Assembly (NCBI RefSeq): GCF_004121075.1
Contig: NZ_RHLN01000022.1
Span: 1 to 59,260 of the forward strand
Length of the DNA: 59,260 nt
From: Lutibacter sp. HS1-25
Lineage (GTDB): Bacteria > Bacteroidota > Bacteroidia > Flavobacteriales > Flavobacteriaceae
Reading direction: 5' to 3'
Numbering within the stretch: position 1 is the stretch's first letter; every line of letters starts with the position of its first letter. Shown here one piece after another: positions 24,273-33,562 of this stretch. The notes under the pieces were generated by a model. It was given only the letters and a program-made list of their open reading frames with translations, was not told the origin of the DNA and did not search any database. A program made the position numbers and the translations under genes.

Positions 24273-24779
24273 TTATTTCTTAATAACCAATGAATAAGAT
24301 TGAATTTCATTTGAATACGTTTTATAAGTATCCATGTTTCCATTTATATTTATTCTTTTTTTAATTGCACCAACTCCAGCGCCAATTCCAGTACCTACAA
24401 CTCCCAGCGTAAATCCTGCACCTGTTGCAACAACGCCTTCCCAACCATCAGATTCGGTAGCCAATCCAAGTATAACACCTGTACCAACACCAGAAACAGC
24501 TCCAATCCAAATGCTTTTTCCAATTTTACCTTTTCTTCTAATTTTTAGGGTATTAATTTGCTCGCCGCTTACTGTTGTTAAATTTGAAATATCTAGCGAA
24601 TTGTTTTCTGAAATTTTAATTGACTCATCATCAGCTGAATATAAAACGCCTTTTACTTTTGATTGATCCATAAGTGTTATCCAAACTTTATGTGGTCTAA
24701 TTTTTTTTGAAGTATTTTGGGCTTGTAAACCAAATGAAAATGAAATTAAAATTGCTAAAATAGTTAAGGTTTTTTTCAT
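24273..24779 (-). CDS. Secreted protein with glycine-zipper segment, unknown function
   Basis: 168 residues with a signal peptide (MKKTLTILAILISFSFGLQAQ). Residues about 22-80 look like a small beta domain (VWITLMDQSKVKGVLYSADDESIKISEN), the style of carboxypeptidase-regulatory or SH3-like modules. Residues about 85-145 are a glycine-rich hydrophobic stretch (GAVSGVGTGVILGLA, TGAGFTLGVVGTGIGAGVGAI) that could insert into a membrane as a glycine zipper. It stands alone; no function can be named. Confidence 0.65.
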   Translation of the reverse strand: MKKTLTILAILISFSFGLQAQNTSKKIRPHKVWITLMDQSKVKGVLYSADDESIKISENNSLDISNLTTVSGEQINTLKIRRKGKIGKSIWIGAVSGVGTGVILGLATESDGWEGVVATGAGFTLGVVGTGIGAGVGAIKKRININGNMDTYKTYSNEIQSYSLVIKK

Positions 24780-24985
24780 AAAAAGTAGTGTTTAATTTAG
24801 TTAGTATTTTAGTAAAGATAATATTTAAAAGCAATTGACTTAAATTATAAAAATTTATCACTGTAATTAAGACACTTTAATTACCCTTAAGTTAAGATTT
24901 ATGGAACATATAAAATATTATAACTAAATTTTAAGAGTCAAATCCATCAATTTATTTACATTTACCCCTTTAAATTACAATTAAA

Positions 24986-25981
24986 ATGAGTGAAAATCCT
25001 AAAATCGCCGTTTTTGGAGGAGGAAGTTGGGCTACAGCAATTGTGAAAATGTTGTGCGAAAACTTAGATGAAGTAGGATGGTATATGCGCAATGAATCTG
25101 CTATTGAGTATATTAAAGAAAACGAGCACAACCCTAATTATTTAAGTTCAGCCGAGTTCGATATAAAAAAATTATTTTTATCGAGCAATATCAATGAAAT
25201 GGTTGACTATGCTGATATTTTAATTTTTGCAATTCCTTCGGCTTTTTTAAAAGAAGAATTAGATAAAATTACCCACGATTATACACATAAAATTGTGTTT
25301 TCAGCCATCAAAGGTATTATTCCTGAAACTGGTTTAATTGTTGGTCAGCATTTTAATGAAAAGTTAAATATTCCTATTGAAAACATTGGTGTAATTACAG
25401 GTCCTTGCCATGCTGAAGAAGTTGCAATGGAGCGTTTGTCTTATTTAACTATTGCTTGTCAGGATACTGAAAAAGCCAATTTATTAAGCAAATACATATC
25501 TAGTGATTATATAAAAACCAAAACATCCGACGATATTATTGGTACTGAATATGCTGCTATGCTTAAAAACATTTACGCAATTGCAGCAGGTATTGCACAT
25601 GGTTTAGGTTATGGAGATAATTTTCAGTCGGTTTTAATGTCTAATGCCATTCGAGAGATGAAACGCTTTATAAAAAGTAGGCACAAAATGAAGCGAAATA
25701 TCAATAACTCGGCCTATTTGGGTGATTTATTGGTAACTGGTTACTCTACTTTTAGTAGAAACAGAATGTTTGGAAATATGATTGGTAAAGGATATACCGT
25801 AAAAAGTGCTATGATGGAAATGAGTATGGTTGCAGAGGGTTATTATGCCGCTAAAAGCGCCTATTTACTTAAGAAAGATAATAAAGTAAAAACACCAATT
25901 ATTGATGCTGTTTACGATATTTTGTACCAAAATAAAAACCCAAAATCAATTTTTAAAAAACTAACTGAAAGGTTGGATTAG
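24986..25981 (+). CDS. gpsA: Glycerol-3-phosphate dehydrogenase (NAD(P)+)
   Basis: 331 residues, usual length. The dinucleotide motif is AVFGGGSWATAIVKML near 8-23. Conserved family blocks are FAIPSAFL, GPCHAEEVA, GTEYAAMLKNIYAIAAGIAHGLGYGDNFQ with the catalytic Lys, and GDLLVTGYSTFSRNRMFG. It reduces dihydroxyacetone phosphate to glycerol 3-phosphate for phospholipid synthesis, in the cytoplasm. The first conserved GP region is closer to the Bacteroidota form than to the E. coli form. It is a single-gene unit. Confidence 0.95.
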   Translation: MSENPKIAVFGGGSWATAIVKMLCENLDEVGWYMRNESAIEYIKENEHNPNYLSSAEFDIKKLFLSSNINEMVDYADILIFAIPSAFLKEELDKITHDYTHKIVFSAIKGIIPETGLIVGQHFNEKLNIPIENIGVITGPCHAEEVAMERLSYLTIACQDTEKANLLSKYISSDYIKTKTSDDIIGTEYAAMLKNIYAIAAGIAHGLGYGDNFQSVLMSNAIREMKRFIKSRHKMKRNINNSAYLGDLLVTGYSTFSRNRMFGNMIGKGYTVKSAMMEMSMVAEGYYAAKSAYLLKKDNKVKTPIIDAVYDILYQNKNPKSIFKKLTERLD

Positions 25982-26043
25982 TATATTATTTTCAATTTTT
26001 AAAATAAATTTGATAAAAAAACACAGGTAAAAGTTAAAAAGAC

Positions 26044-26051
26044 TACATTTG
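26044..26051 (+). promoter_or_regulatory. -7 element of the cold-shock gene
   Basis: TACATTTG fits TAnnTTTG; predicted start near 26055, leader about 21 nt. Confidence 0.4.
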
Positions 26052-26075
26052 TTGTTTAATATATTATTTTTTAAA

Positions 26076-26267
26076 ATGAAAAAAGGTACAGTAAAATTTT
26101 TTAACGAATCTAAAGGTTTTGGATTTGTTATTGAAGATGGTTCAAAAACAGAGTATTTCGTACACATTTCTGGATTGGTTGATGAAATCAGAGAAGGAGA
26201 TGAAGTTGAGTTTGAACTAAAAGATGGTAAAAAAGGTTTAAACGCAGTAAACGTAAGAGTAATATAA
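26076..26267 (+). CDS. Cold-shock domain protein
   Basis: 63 residues from ATG 26076; a longer in-frame start at 26049 overlaps the promoter element and adds non-family residues. RNP1 is KGFGFVIED and RNP2 is EYFVHIS, the nucleic-acid-binding surface of the CspA fold. Such proteins bind single-stranded RNA or DNA and loosen mRNA structure. It has its own promoter and a strong terminator, a one-gene unit typical of abundant CSPs. Whether it is cold-induced cannot be read from the sequence. Confidence 0.93.
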   Translation: MKKGTVKFFNESKGFGFVIEDGSKTEYFVHISGLVDEIREGDEVEFELKDGKKGLNAVNVRVI

Positions 26268-26298
26268 ATATATTATTTCAAGACTTTTTAAAGAGTGG

Positions 26299-26327
26299 GC
26301 GCATCTTATTAGATGCGCTTTTTTTTG
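26299..26327 (+). terminator. Terminator of the cold-shock gene
   Basis: GCGCATCT and AGATGCGC form a perfect 8-bp stem with a 4-nt loop, followed by eight T. Confidence 0.9.
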
Positions 26328-26337
26328 TGCTTTATTT

Positions 26338-26364
26338 CACCTAAATCCTTCTAAGGGAGACTTT
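26338..26364 (+). repeat. Dispersed repeat relic
   Basis: ACCTAAATCCTTCTAAGGGA followed by gacttt is a degenerate relative of the repeat at 20849-20879. The rest of the 302-bp gap holds the hemG control region. Confidence 0.5.
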
Positions 26365-26483
26365 AATTAACAATAATAATAGTCTAATTATTTCATTGAT
26401 GGATATATTGTTTTTTATTGAAAACAAAAAAGATTCAACTAATTATTCATTTTTACTTCTTCATTATTAATTGTCAACACCTG

Positions 26484-26527
26484 TTGATATATATCATAAA
26501 TAATTACTGGTGTTTTTTATAACTTTG
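26484..26527 (+). promoter_or_regulatory. FNR-like box and -7 element upstream of hemG
   Basis: TTGATATATATCAT (26484-26497) matches TTGAT-N4-ATCAA with one mismatch. TAACTTTG (26520-26527) is the -7 element; the predicted start is near 26531. The box is centred at about -41, the class II activator position. An FNR-type regulator would activate hemG at low oxygen; this is inferred from the site and the gene. Confidence 0.55.
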
Positions 26528-26569
26528 AGCGTATATGTGTACATAATTGCTTCATTTTAAATAAGTATC

Positions 26570-27097
26570 ATGACCAAAAAAACTGCTTTAATATACGCTA
26601 CTGTTGATGGCCAAACATTCAAAATTTGTAATGAGATTGAAACTGTATTCAAAAAAAATAATTTGATAATTGATGTATTTTCAATTGATGAATTTAAAGG
26701 AGAAATTTCTAATTATGATGCTTTTGTTATAGGCTCAAGTATACGGTATGGTGTACATAACGAAAAAATAATTGAATTTATAAAAGTCAATAAACAACAG
26801 TTAGAACAAACTAAAACTGCTTTTTTTTCGGTGAATTTGGTTGCCAGAAAACCTGAAAAAAACAAAGCAGATACCAACCCATACGTTGTTAAATTTTTTA
26901 AAAAAATAGATTGGAAACCTACCATTGTTGAAGTTTTTGCGGGTATGCTAGACTATAAAAAATACAACACTTTTGACCGAATTATGATTCAGTTTATTAT
27001 GTGGATGACCAAGGGTCCAACAGACAAAAACACAAAAATTGAATACACCAATTGGGAGCAAGTAAATGCTTTTGGTGAACAACTTTGTGAGTTGTAA
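26570..27097 (+). CDS. hemG: Menaquinone-dependent protoporphyrinogen IX dehydrogenase
   Basis: 175 residues, one flavodoxin-like domain. ALIYATVDGQTFKICNEI is the FMN phosphate loop, FVIGSSIRYGVHNEKIIEFI the second FMN loop, and the long insert with FSVNLVARKPEKN and WMTKGPTD is the HemG-specific part. HemG oxidises protoporphyrinogen IX and passes electrons to menaquinone, so heme can be made without oxygen. A single gene with its own FNR-like box, which fits the oxygen-independent role. The end is convergent with the lactonase gene. Confidence 0.9.
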   Translation: MTKKTALIYATVDGQTFKICNEIETVFKKNNLIIDVFSIDEFKGEISNYDAFVIGSSIRYGVHNEKIIEFIKVNKQQLEQTKTAFFSVNLVARKPEKNKADTNPYVVKFFKKIDWKPTIVEVFAGMLDYKKYNTFDRIMIQFIMWMTKGPTDKNTKIEYTNWEQVNAFGEQLCEL

Positions 27098-27123
27098 GCT
27101 ATATTTAGAAAATGAAGTTAAAC

Positions 27124-27149
27124 TTTTAGTGAAAACTGCTTCACTAAAA
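27124..27149. terminator. Bidirectional terminator between hemG and lactonase
   Basis: TTTTAGTGAA and TTCACTAAAA form a perfect 10-bp stem with a 6-nt loop between two convergent genes. Confidence 0.7.
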
Positions 27150-27158
27150 AATTTAAAC

Positions 27159-28214
27159 CTAAAACAACAAACAAACAGGTATTGGAGCTTCAATACTATT
27201 TTTATAAGTTAATTTTCCTGAAGTTTTATCTACATAATAAATACTAATATTTGAACTTCTTCGGTTTGCAACCAATAAAAAATCACCATTAGGAGATAAA
27301 GTAAAATTACGAGGCCAATCACCTTCAACAGAAATATTTTGAATTTTTTCTAAAGTACCATTTTTTGTATTTCTTTTAAAAACAACAATGCTGTTTTCAC
27401 CTCTATTAGAGCCATATAAAAACGCTTCATCTTTTGATAAATGAATATCAGCACAAGCATTTTTACCTTCGTAATCGGCTCTTAAAGTGCCAATATTTTG
27501 AATGTTACTATAGTTTTTGCCATTGCTTTTAAGTACAGATACCGTTGAATTCAATTCGTTTATCACATAAATATAATCACCATTTTTAGAAATTTCAAAA
27601 TGACGAGGACCTGCACCAGCTGCCATTGTGTAATTTTCCTTTAAAACAAATTGATTGTCTTTTTCTACATAATGTGCTAAAAAATCACGTCCTAAATCGG
27701 CTACAAATAAATCGTTATTTAAAAATTTAGCTGAATGTGCATGTGATTTTACACTGTCTGTATTGTGGTTCATTACCTGAAAAGCGTTGTTAATACTGCC
27801 ATTTTTTTTAACAGTATGTAATGAAACTGTGCCACCAACATAGTTTGAAACAACTACTTTTGTACCAGCTTTATTCAGTTGTACGTGGCAAGGACCTTTT
27901 CCGTTAGTTGTTGCGCTATTTATTAATGAAAGTGTACCATTTTTATTTACAGCATAAGCAGAAACCAAACTTCCGTCTGAAGCTTCACTAACCGCATAAA
28001 TAAATTTTCTGTTTTCAGAATAAGCTATAAAAGATGGGTTTGTAGTTTTAATAGCCAATTTTTGATTGGTTAATTCGCCTGTTTTTGTGTTAAAATCATA
28101 ATAGTAAATTCCTTCACTATTTTCTCCATTATAGGTGCCAACGTATAAAGGAATATTTTGAGCTGAAATCAATTGTGTAATAAGCATAAATAAAAATGAG
28201 AAAAAGGTTTTCAT
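27159..28214 (-). CDS. Lactonase-family seven-bladed propeller protein, secreted
   Basis: 351 residues. A signal peptide (MKTFFSFLFMLITQLISAQ) precedes LYVGTYNGENSEGIYYYDF, the usual start of the 6-phosphogluconolactonase/YbhE-like propeller (Pfam Lactonase). Blades repeat with NPSFIAYSENRKFIYAVSE, GPCHVQLNKAGTKVVVSNY, GPRHFEISKNGDYIYVINE and WPRNFTLSPNGDFLLVANR. True YbhE is cytoplasmic; export here suggests a role on an external lactone or sugar acid. No sugar genes are adjacent. Confidence 0.88.
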   Translation of the reverse strand: MKTFFSFLFMLITQLISAQNIPLYVGTYNGENSEGIYYYDFNTKTGELTNQKLAIKTTNPSFIAYSENRKFIYAVSEASDGSLVSAYAVNKNGTLSLINSATTNGKGPCHVQLNKAGTKVVVSNYVGGTVSLHTVKKNGSINNAFQVMNHNTDSVKSHAHSAKFLNNDLFVADLGRDFLAHYVEKDNQFVLKENYTMAAGAGPRHFEISKNGDYIYVINELNSTVSVLKSNGKNYSNIQNIGTLRADYEGKNACADIHLSKDEAFLYGSNRGENSIVVFKRNTKNGTLEKIQNISVEGDWPRNFTLSPNGDFLLVANRRSSNISIYYVDKTSGKLTYKNSIEAPIPVCLLF

Positions 28215-28461
28215 ATATTAGATTTTATTATTTAAACGCTAAAATACTTAATTTGACATTAATCAACCATATTGCTCTTAAATAAATACAATCAAACTTA
28301 TTATTTAGGTTATCAAGGGTTTAATTTAAATATGAGAAAAGATTACAATGACAAATATCATTCGATGTTTTTATTTTAAAGTTTAGATTTGGTATTTATT
28401 TTTTTATATTCATAAAGTCACCCAATGTTTTTTACGAAGTCAATTTAACCCACGCCCAAAA

Positions 28462-31400
28462 ATGACCAAACTACAAAACTGTTTAGAAAAAACGTTAGAA
28501 TTTATAGCTTCAAATAGCTCTAAATCTTCAGGCGTTGACCTTTTAAATGATATTTCTAAATTTTTAGCTGAATTATTAGAGATCAATCATGTTTTAATTA
28601 AAAGTATTTCTTTAGAAGATCCTGATTCAGCCAATGCCGTTTCTTATTATAAAAATGGAATATTTATAAACGATGTTCCATTAAATTTAAAAAATACGCC
28701 TTGTAAAAATGTTAATAAAAAGGGGTTCTGTAATTTTTCATCAAACATTCAAGCTAAATTTCCACAAAATACTTTTTTAATAGAAAATGAGATAAATAGT
28801 TATGGTGGATATCCTTTATGGGGTTCAAACAATGAGAAAATTGGACTTATTGTTTTAATGGATAACAAGCCTTTTAAAGATATAGATATAATTGAAGTAA
28901 TTATTAAAATTGTAGCTATTAAAGTTGAAAAAGTACTTGAAAATTTAATTTTCAAAAAATTAAATAAACAAAATGAAGTTGAAATTAAAGAATTGGCCAA
29001 TTTAACTTTTGAAGGAATTTTGGTTCATGAAAATGGCATTGCATTTGATTTTAATAAATCGTTTAAACAAATGTTTGGTTACAAAAAAAAGGAGCTTTTA
29101 GGTAAAAATGTAATCAGCCTTTTGTTTCCAAAAAAATATCAAAAATTAATTTCCCAAAAATCTAAAACAGCTTATTCCGCACCCTATGAAGTTGAAGGGG
29201 TTAAAAAAAACGGGGATGTGTTTCCTGTTGAAATTGAAGCAAAAAATGTAACGTATAGAAATGGCAAAAGAAGAGTAGCAGCTTTAAGAGATTTAACTCA
29301 AAAAAAAGCTGTTGAAAAAGAATTAAATGAAAGTAATACCCAATTTAAAACATTAATAGAACAAGCTGGTGACGCGCTATATGTATCTGATTTAAAAGGA
29401 AATATTTTAAATGTAAATGAAAAATCATCCGATCAAACCTTATATAGTAAAGATGAATTAATTAAAATGAACGTTGTAGATTTAGATGTTGAATCGCTCA
29501 AATTAAAAGATCATCAGCTATTTTGGAGCAACTTACCTTTAGAAAATTCAGTAACTGTTGAAACCAAACACAAACGCAAAGATGGTACTGTTTTTAATGT
29601 TGAACTTAGAGTTAGGCACACTAAATTTAATGGGCAATCTTTAATTATAGGGTTGGCTAGAGATATTTCAGAAAGAAAAACTAGAGAAGCCGATAACATA
29701 AAACTATCTACAGCTGTAGAGCAAAGTGAAAATGTTGTAGTAATTACCAATTTAAATGCTGAAATTGAGTATGTAAATCCAAAATTTACTCAATTAACAG
29801 GTTATACTTCAAAAGAAGTTATTGGTAAAAATCCAAATATCTTAAGTTCAGGAAATCAGTCAAAAGAATATTATAAAAATATGTGGGCTACCATATCAAG
29901 TGGAAACATTTGGAAAGGTGAATTTGAAAATAAAACCAAAAAAGGCAGACATTTTTGGGAAAATGCAACCATAACCCCCATTAAAAATAAATTTGGCGTA
30001 ATTGTTAATTACCTAGCAATTAAAGAGGATATTACTGAAAGAAAAAAGGCTGACACTAATTTAAAAAATGCTTATAATACCATAAAAGAAAAGGAAGATT
30101 ATTTAAGTCAAATTTTAAAAACAGCCAATGAAGGTTTTTGGATTATCAACAAAGATGCTAAAACCATAAATGTAAATGATAAGCTTTGTGAAATTTTGGG
30201 TGTCAAAGAATCGGAAATTATTAATAAATCCGTTTTTAATTTTGTAAACAAACAAGGTGCACAAATTTTTAAAAGCGAGCTAGCAAAAAGAAAAAAAGGA
30301 ATCTCATCTAGCTACGAAATAGATTTAATAAATAGTAATGGAAATTTAATTAACTGCTTAATTAAACCTTCACCACTGTATAATAAAAAAAATGAAATAA
30401 TAGGTTCTTTTGCCTTAATAACGGATATTTCATATATAAAAGAAGCCCATAAAAAATTAGAAACTAAAAATATTGAACTGCTTAAAATTACCCAAGAGCT
30501 TTCAAAAAATAATAAATTATTAGAAACCAGTGAAAATAAGTATAGAAACTTATTTGAAAAAAGTCCAGTTGCTTTAATTGAAGCAGACCTTTCAGAAGTA
30601 AAAAAATACATTACATTAAAAGGTATTAAACCTGAAGATTTAGAGGAATACTTTATAAAAAATCACGACTTTTTTAAGCAATGCCTAGCAAAAATTAAAT
30701 TAAAAAGCGCAAATAAAAGCGCATTAAATCTTTTTGGAGCACGTTATATAGAAGATCTTATCAATCATTTAAGACAGGCGCATACCGAAAAAGGAATTGA
30801 AGAACTTAGAAAAGAAATTATAGCAGTTTATTCAAACGAAACAGATTTTATAAGTGAATCAGAATTTAAAAGAATAGATGGTGGTATTATTTCTGTAATT
30901 ATAAATTCTGAAATAGATAATTACGGTAAAGCAATTGTATCTATTGTTGATATTACTGAGAATAAAAAGGCTGAAAACGAATTAAAATTAGCAAAAGAAA
31001 AAGCTGAAAAAAGTGATCAAAGATATAGATTGGTTAATAACGCTACTGGTTTAGGTATTTTTGATTGGGATTTAATTACCAACAAAATTTATTATTCTAA
31101 GTATTACAAACGCCAATTAGGATATGAGCCTCATGAATTAGAAAGTACTGTTGCTTCTTGGCAAAACTTATTACACCCTGAAGATTATGAAAAAGTAATC
31201 AATTATTTAGAGGAATATTTAAAAAATCCTAAAGGTCAATACCTTTCTGAATTTAGATTGTTACATAAAAATGGGGATTATATTTGGATTTTAGCCAGAG
31301 CAGAAGCTTTGTTAAATGAAGAAGGAAAAGCAATTAGACTTTTTGGTTCGCATAGAAACATTACAGTGCGAAAAAAAGCAATTTTAAAACTTGAAGAGCA

Positions 31401-32559
31401 AACGGTAGAATTACTGCAAGCTAAAGAAAAAGCAGAAGAAAGTAATAGGTTAAAAACGGAGTTTTTAAACAATATGTCTCATGAAATTAGAACTCCTATG
31501 AACGGCATTTTAGGCTTTTCAGAGCTTTTAAATGATCCTGAGCTTTCAGCATCTAAGAAAAGTTATTTTATAAATATTATTCATAATAGCGGACAACAAT
31601 TATTGCGTGTTATTGATGATATTTTGGAAATTTCTAGATTGGGAACACGTCAGGTAAAAGTAATTGAAAAACCAGTTTGTTTAAACGATTTATTACTTGA
31701 ACTCTTCTCAATTTTTGATATAAAAGCAAAAGAAAATAGAATTCCTTTGTACGTTACAAAAACAATGTCAGATGATGAAAGTACCATTTTAACCGATAAA
31801 TCCAAATTAAATAAAATAATAAGTAACTTGTTAGAAAACGCCTTAAAATTTACCAATATTGGCGAAATAAGGTTTGGTTATGAATTAGTAGGTACTAACA
31901 TAGAAATTTTTGTAAAAGATACTGGTATTGGAATATATCCTGAAAAACAAGGAATTATTTTTGACAGATTTTCACAAGAAGAAAAAAATCTTGAGCAAAA
32001 TGTTGGCGGTCTTGGATTGGGCTTATCCATAGCCAAAGAAAATACTGAATTGTTAGGAGGTGCAATTTCAGTACAGTCAAAAAAATGGGAAGGTTCAACT
32101 TTTAAAGTTACTATACCCTATAAGCCTATAAATAAATCTTTAAAATTAAATGATGTGAATAAACCATCTAAAGAAAAAAATACCATTTTAGTTGTTGAGG
32201 ATGAGGAAGTTAATTTTTTGTTTATTGAAATATTGTTAACCGAGAAAGTAGACATTGCTTGTGAAATATTGCATGCTAAAAATGGCGTAGAAGCTATTGA
32301 AATGTGTAAAAATAATGCTGTTGATTTTGTTCTAATGGATATCAATATGCCTGTAATGAATGGGCTTGAGGCAACAAAAAATATAAAGAAAGATTTCCCT
32401 AATTTACCAATAGTAGCTCAAACAGCCTACTCAACCAGAGAAGATAAAGAAAAAGCGTTAAATGCGGGTTGCAATGATTTTATAACCAAACCAATTGATT
32501 TAAATAAATTAAAAACCGTTTTAAATAACTATTTATTACAAGAAAAAGTAGCTAAATAG
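28462..32559 (+). CDS. Cytoplasmic hybrid sensor histidine kinase with GAF and about six PAS domains
   Basis: 1365 residues, no membrane helix. A GAF-like domain covers about 10-160. PAS modules follow at about 175-285, 290-410, 415-530, 540-665, 680-835 and 850-980, most ending in the PAC-type DITERKKA-like pattern. The kinase core has the phospho-His in FLNNMSHEIRTPMNGILGFSELL (near 1008), the N box NLLENALKF, and G boxes DTGIGIYPE and GGLGLGLSIAKE. A receiver ends the protein with FVLMDINMPVMNG. It should pass phosphate from several intracellular cues to its own receiver and then to an unknown partner; no response regulator lies nearby. Confidence 0.93.
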   Translation: MTKLQNCLEKTLEFIASNSSKSSGVDLLNDISKFLAELLEINHVLIKSISLEDPDSANAVSYYKNGIFINDVPLNLKNTPCKNVNKKGFCNFSSNIQAKFPQNTFLIENEINSYGGYPLWGSNNEKIGLIVLMDNKPFKDIDIIEVIIKIVAIKVEKVLENLIFKKLNKQNEVEIKELANLTFEGILVHENGIAFDFNKSFKQMFGYKKKELLGKNVISLLFPKKYQKLISQKSKTAYSAPYEVEGVKKNGDVFPVEIEAKNVTYRNGKRRVAALRDLTQKKAVEKELNESNTQFKTLIEQAGDALYVSDLKGNILNVNEKSSDQTLYSKDELIKMNVVDLDVESLKLKDHQLFWSNLPLENSVTVETKHKRKDGTVFNVELRVRHTKFNGQSLIIGLARDISERKTREADNIKLSTAVEQSENVVVITNLNAEIEYVNPKFTQLTGYTSKEVIGKNPNILSSGNQSKEYYKNMWATISSGNIWKGEFENKTKKGRHFWENATITPIKNKFGVIVNYLAIKEDITERKKADTNLKNAYNTIKEKEDYLSQILKTANEGFWIINKDAKTINVNDKLCEILGVKESEIINKSVFNFVNKQGAQIFKSELAKRKKGISSSYEIDLINSNGNLINCLIKPSPLYNKKNEIIGSFALITDISYIKEAHKKLETKNIELLKITQELSKNNKLLETSENKYRNLFEKSPVALIEADLSEVKKYITLKGIKPEDLEEYFIKNHDFFKQCLAKIKLKSANKSALNLFGARYIEDLINHLRQAHTEKGIEELRKEIIAVYSNETDFISESEFKRIDGGIISVIINSEIDNYGKAIVSIVDITENKKAENELKLAKEKAEKSDQRYRLVNNATGLGIFDWDLITNKIYYSKYYKRQLGYEPHELESTVASWQNLLHPEDYEKVINYLEEYLKNPKGQYLSEFRLLHKNGDYIWILARAEALLNEEGKAIRLFGSHRNITVRKKAILKLEEQTVELLQAKEKAEESNRLKTEFLNNMSHEIRTPMNGILGFSELLNDPELSASKKSYFINIIHNSGQQLLRVIDDILEISRLGTRQVKVIEKPVCLNDLLLELFSIFDIKAKENRIPLYVTKTMSDDESTILTDKSKLNKIISNLLENALKFTNIGEIRFGYELVGTNIEIFVKDTGIGIYPEKQGIIFDRFSQEEKNLEQNVGGLGLGLSIAKENTELLGGAISVQSKKWEGSTFKVTIPYKPINKSLKLNDVNKPSKEKNTILVVEDEEVNFLFIEILLTEKVDIACEILHAKNGVEAIEMCKNNAVDFVLMDINMPVMNGLEATKNIKKDFPNLPIVAQTAYSTREDKEKALNAGCNDFITKPIDLNKLKTVLNNYLLQEKVAK

Positions 32560-32561
32560 GT

Positions 32562-32963
32562 CTATTTAACCAATACACCACGTTTATTTAAAAGAGTAAT
32601 CATTCTCAAATTACCTTCTTTAATGGTTCCTTTTTCAAATAAATATTTTTTGTCGTACATGGTATTTCCTTCAAAAAAAGTAACATTAAAAAAGTTGGAA
32701 AGTTTTAAAACATCTTCAGTAAGTAACTCAACTTTTGCAAATGATTTTGCGGGAAGTTTTTCAATTTTATGACGCATTAATGAAGTTTCAATCATTTTGT
32801 CTTCATCATAACCTTTAGAAACAATCAATACCATTTCTAAATCAACTTCTTTGTTGTTTACCAAATAAGCATTCCAATCTTCACACTGAAAATCTTCATT
32901 GTATTCTTTAACAACAGCCATAAAAACGTCGATAACTTCAGGAATTTCTATGTCTTTTTTCAT
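32562..32963 (-). CDS. Small conserved protein of unknown function
   Basis: 133 residues from ATG 32963. An in-frame ATG at 33002 lies in repeat-like DNA and would add 13 non-conserved residues, so the shorter start is preferred. No motif is recognised. The sequence is acidic in the first half (IPEVIDVFMAVVKEYNEDFQCEDWNAYLVN) with an alpha/beta pattern. It follows the HIT gene on the same strand with 78 bp between and is convergent with the sensor kinase, only 2 bp apart. It could be a HIT-linked protein, but nothing shows a joint function. Confidence 0.65.
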   Translation of the reverse strand: MKKDIEIPEVIDVFMAVVKEYNEDFQCEDWNAYLVNNKEVDLEMVLIVSKGYDEDKMIETSLMRHKIEKLPAKSFAKVELLTEDVLKLSNFFNVTFFEGNTMYDKKYLFEKGTIKEGNLRMITLLNKRGVLVK

Positions 32964-33041
32964 TTTGCCATAATTAATTCTTCCCAAAGAGAAAGAAACC
33001 AATAATTTAATATTGCTTTTCTCCCTTTGGGATTGGTGGGC

Positions 33042-33467
33042 TTATAAAGCCAATTTTATCTTTTCTACAACTTCAGCATATTCGGCATCAGAAAGGGTTA
33101 CTTTTTGTGGGTTCATTTCAAAAACACCACCAAAACCATAGCCGTCTACGTATTTTGGAACCACGTGCATATGTAAATGCGAAATAGTATCTGCATAAGC
33201 ACCATAGTTAATTTTAGCTGGGTTAAATGCCTTTGCAATAGCTTTTCCAACAGTTGCAACATCTTCCATAAATAAATTGCGTTGTTCGTCACTTAATTCG
33301 TGAAATTCAATAGTGTGATCTTTATAAACAACATTGCAACGACCTAAGTGCGATTGCTCTTTAAATAAAAATAATTGCGATACTTTTAAATCACAAATTT
33401 TAATCATTAAACTGTGCAATGTTTCATTGTTTTGACAATACAAACATGTTGAAATTGGTGTAGCCAT
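33042..33467 (-). CDS. HIT-family nucleotide hydrolase/transferase
   Basis: 141 residues. The HIT motif is HLHMHVVPK with His at 97, 99 and 101; the middle one is the expected nucleophile-side residue set of the superfamily. An N-terminal CLYC (8-11) could bind zinc together with a later His. HIT proteins act on nucleoside phosphoramidates, dinucleotide polyphosphates or AMP esters. The substrate here is unknown. It lies between pheS and the small unknown gene on the minus strand. Confidence 0.88.
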   Translation of the reverse strand: MATPISTCLYCQNNETLHSLMIKICDLKVSQLFLFKEQSHLGRCNVVYKDHTIEFHELSDEQRNLFMEDVATVGKAIAKAFNPAKINYGAYADTISHLHMHVVPKYVDGYGFGGVFEMNPQKVTLSDAEYAEVVEKIKLAL

Positions 33468-33562
33468 TTTTTATTTTTTATTTTTCGATTAAAAAGTACT
33501 TAGGGATAAGAAATCAATACAAAAATACAATTGTTCACGCATCACTTCTCACACATCACTAA

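Noticed and set aside
24334..24666. Open frame on the plus strand rich in Pro, Ala and Thr
   Set aside because: It is the antisense reading of the glycine-zipper gene; the Pro/Thr bias is what glycine codons give on the other strand.
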